64,000 bases of DNA from Actinoplanes sp. KI2 (GTDB lineage Bacteria > Actinomycetota > Actinomycetes > Mycobacteriales > Micromonosporaceae): positions 186,001 to 250,000 of the forward strand of contig NZ_JAOSZE010000004.1 of NCBI RefSeq assembly GCF_025630775.1. Direction: 5' to 3'. Numbering within the stretch: the stretch's first letter is position 1; each line of letters starts with the position of its first letter. The position numbers and the translations under genes are program-made. Below are positions 63,235 through 64,000 of this stretch, piece by piece. The notes beneath the pieces are model-generated. The model made no database searches. It was not told the origin of the DNA and saw only the letters and a list, made by a program, of their open reading frames with translations.

Positions 63235-64000
63235 GGCCTGTTGCCGGTGGCCGACAACGCCCAGGTCCGGCGGTACGTGGTGGAATTGTTCCGGCGGTAC
63301 CCGCGGGCGCTCGGCGGCGCGGTCGCGCTGCACGTGGCCGCCGCGATCGCCGGGCTGGTCGGGCCGCGTCTGCTCGGCGAGCTGGTGGAGAGCCTGCAGT
63401 ACGAGCGCGGCGCCGCGGCGATCGACCGGCTCGGGCTGCTGATCGCTGGATCCGTGCTGGTGCAGGCGATACTCACCCGCTTCGCGTACCTGGCGTCGGC
63501 CCGGCTCGGCGAGGGGGTGCTGGCCCGGCTGCGCGAGGAGTTCGTCGAGCGGGTCCTCGCCCTGCCGTTGTCCACCGTGGAGCGCGCCGGCAGCGGCGAC
63601 CTGTTGACCCGTACGACCAGGGACGTCGACGCGCTCTCCCGATGCGTGCGGCTGGCCGTGCCGGAGACGACGATTGCGCTGATCACGGTGGTGCTCGTGG
63701 TCGGCGCACTGGTCGTGGTGACCCCGCTGCTGGCTCTGCCGCTGCTGGTCGCCGTCCCGATCCTGGTCGGCGGCACCCGGTGGTATCTCCGCCGCGCCCC
63801 GAAGGCGTACCTGGAGCAGAACGCCCGCTATTCGCTGGTCACCGACGGGCTCGCCGAGACGGTCGACGGCGCGCGCACCGTGGACGCGCTGCGCCGCCGG
63901 CGGGTACGTATCGAGCGCACCGACCACGACCTGCACCGCACCTGGCTCGCCGAGCGGTACACCCGATTCCTGCGGACCGTCTGGTTCCCGATGGTCGAGG
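63229..64000 (+). CDS. ABC exporter subunit, membrane domain (3' end outside window)
   Basis: 257 codons seen, no stop before the window end. GTG start at 63229: MSGLLPVADNAQVRRYVVEL. Type IV (B-family) exporter membrane domain: about four hydrophobic segments so far (e.g. ALHVAAAIAGLVG, ALITVVLVVGALVVVTPLLA), and the family block VERAGSGDLLTRTTRDVDAL. Its ATPase domain lies beyond the window and would need an intact Walker A to make the pair active. Separated from its partner only by the repeat array. Confidence 0.9.
   Translation, partial: MSGLLPVADNAQVRRYVVELFRRYPRALGGAVALHVAAAIAGLVGPRLLGELVESLQYERGAAAIDRLGLLIAGSVLVQAILTRFAYLASARLGEGVLARLREEFVERVLALPLSTVERAGSGDLLTRTTRDVDALSRCVRLAVPETTIALITVVLVVGALVVVTPLLALPLLVAVPILVGGTRWYLRRAPKAYLEQNARYSLVTDGLAETVDGARTVDALRRRRVRIERTDHDLHRTWLAERYTRFLRTVWFPMVE

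Noticed and set aside
59839..63936. 1365-residue minus-strand open frame opposite tsaD and the ABC genes
   Set aside because: Antisense to several certain genes; no start signal; composition typical of a shadow frame.

Overview
The window is 64 kb of a high-GC actinobacterial chromosome. Gene content and order, many GTG/TTG starts, 1-4 bp overlapping stop/start pairs, a conservon and DUF1707 proteins point to the family Micromonosporaceae, and an Actinoplanes-like organism is the best guess (inference; no 16S rRNA gene is present). No tRNA, rRNA, insertion sequence, prophage or CRISPR array was seen.

Layout. 1-1500 is the 3' end of rpoC with a clean terminator, followed by two small membrane-protein genes. 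2.4-7.2 kb is the str operon (rpsL-rpsG-fusA-tuf). 7.2-17.1 kb is the S10/spc cluster (rpsJ to rplO). 17.4-20.3 kb holds secY-adk-map, followed by two DUF1707 genes. 21.4-26.2 kb is the alpha operon (infA-rpmJ-rpsM-rpsK-rpsD-rpoA-rplQ) plus truA. 26.2-29.3 kb has a membrane protein, a methyltransferase and an ABC-F ATPase. 29.4-35.6 kb is a complete thiamine operon under a TPP riboswitch (thiE-thiO-thiS-thiG-tenI/thiE-like-thiD-thiC). 35.7-38.1 kb carries a multi-pass membrane protein and a lipoprotein substrate-binding protein on the minus strand. 38.5-42.8 kb is a conservon (sensor kinase-like, roadblock, DUF742, GTPase), facing an NnaR-like HemD/winged-helix regulator preceded by a small coupled ORF. 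44.7-47.1 kb is rplM-rpsI and glmM. 47.1-51.3 kb has an aminotransferase, an MmpS-like protein and glmS. 51.5-53.5 kb is a DUF1023-type hydrolase with a small partner. 53.6-61.3 kb is acpS, the NAD(P)HX repair enzyme, alr, a hydrolase, tsaE, ung, tsaB, rimI, tsaD and a small ABM-like protein. 61.3-64 kb is an ABC exporter pair, the second cut by the window end.

How the parts work together. The first half is the core transcription/translation block. The thiamine operon makes both the pyrimidine (ThiC, ThiD) and thiazole (ThiO, ThiS, ThiG, TenI-like) halves and joins them (ThiE). The conservon and the NnaR-like gene together look like a signalling/nitrogen-control neighbourhood. glmM and glmS feed UDP-GlcNAc synthesis; alr feeds D-alanine; tsaE/tsaB/tsaD make tRNA t6A.

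Most unusual features. (1) Several gene ends carry tandem-repeat arrays that contain a stop or start codon inside the repeat unit: 16 bp x 9 after the conservon GTPase, 21 bp x 10 between glmS and the hydrolase, and 62 bp x 4 between the two ABC exporter genes. Repeat or low-complexity tails also extend ThiE, ThiO and the TenI-like protein. (2) A 19-bp element is repeated in the rpsL and rpsJ leaders (identical) and upstream of infA (17/19). (3) The first ABC exporter subunit has no Walker A motif. (4) Many genes have a TAnnnT hexamer 6-7 bases before the start codon, implying leaderless mRNAs.
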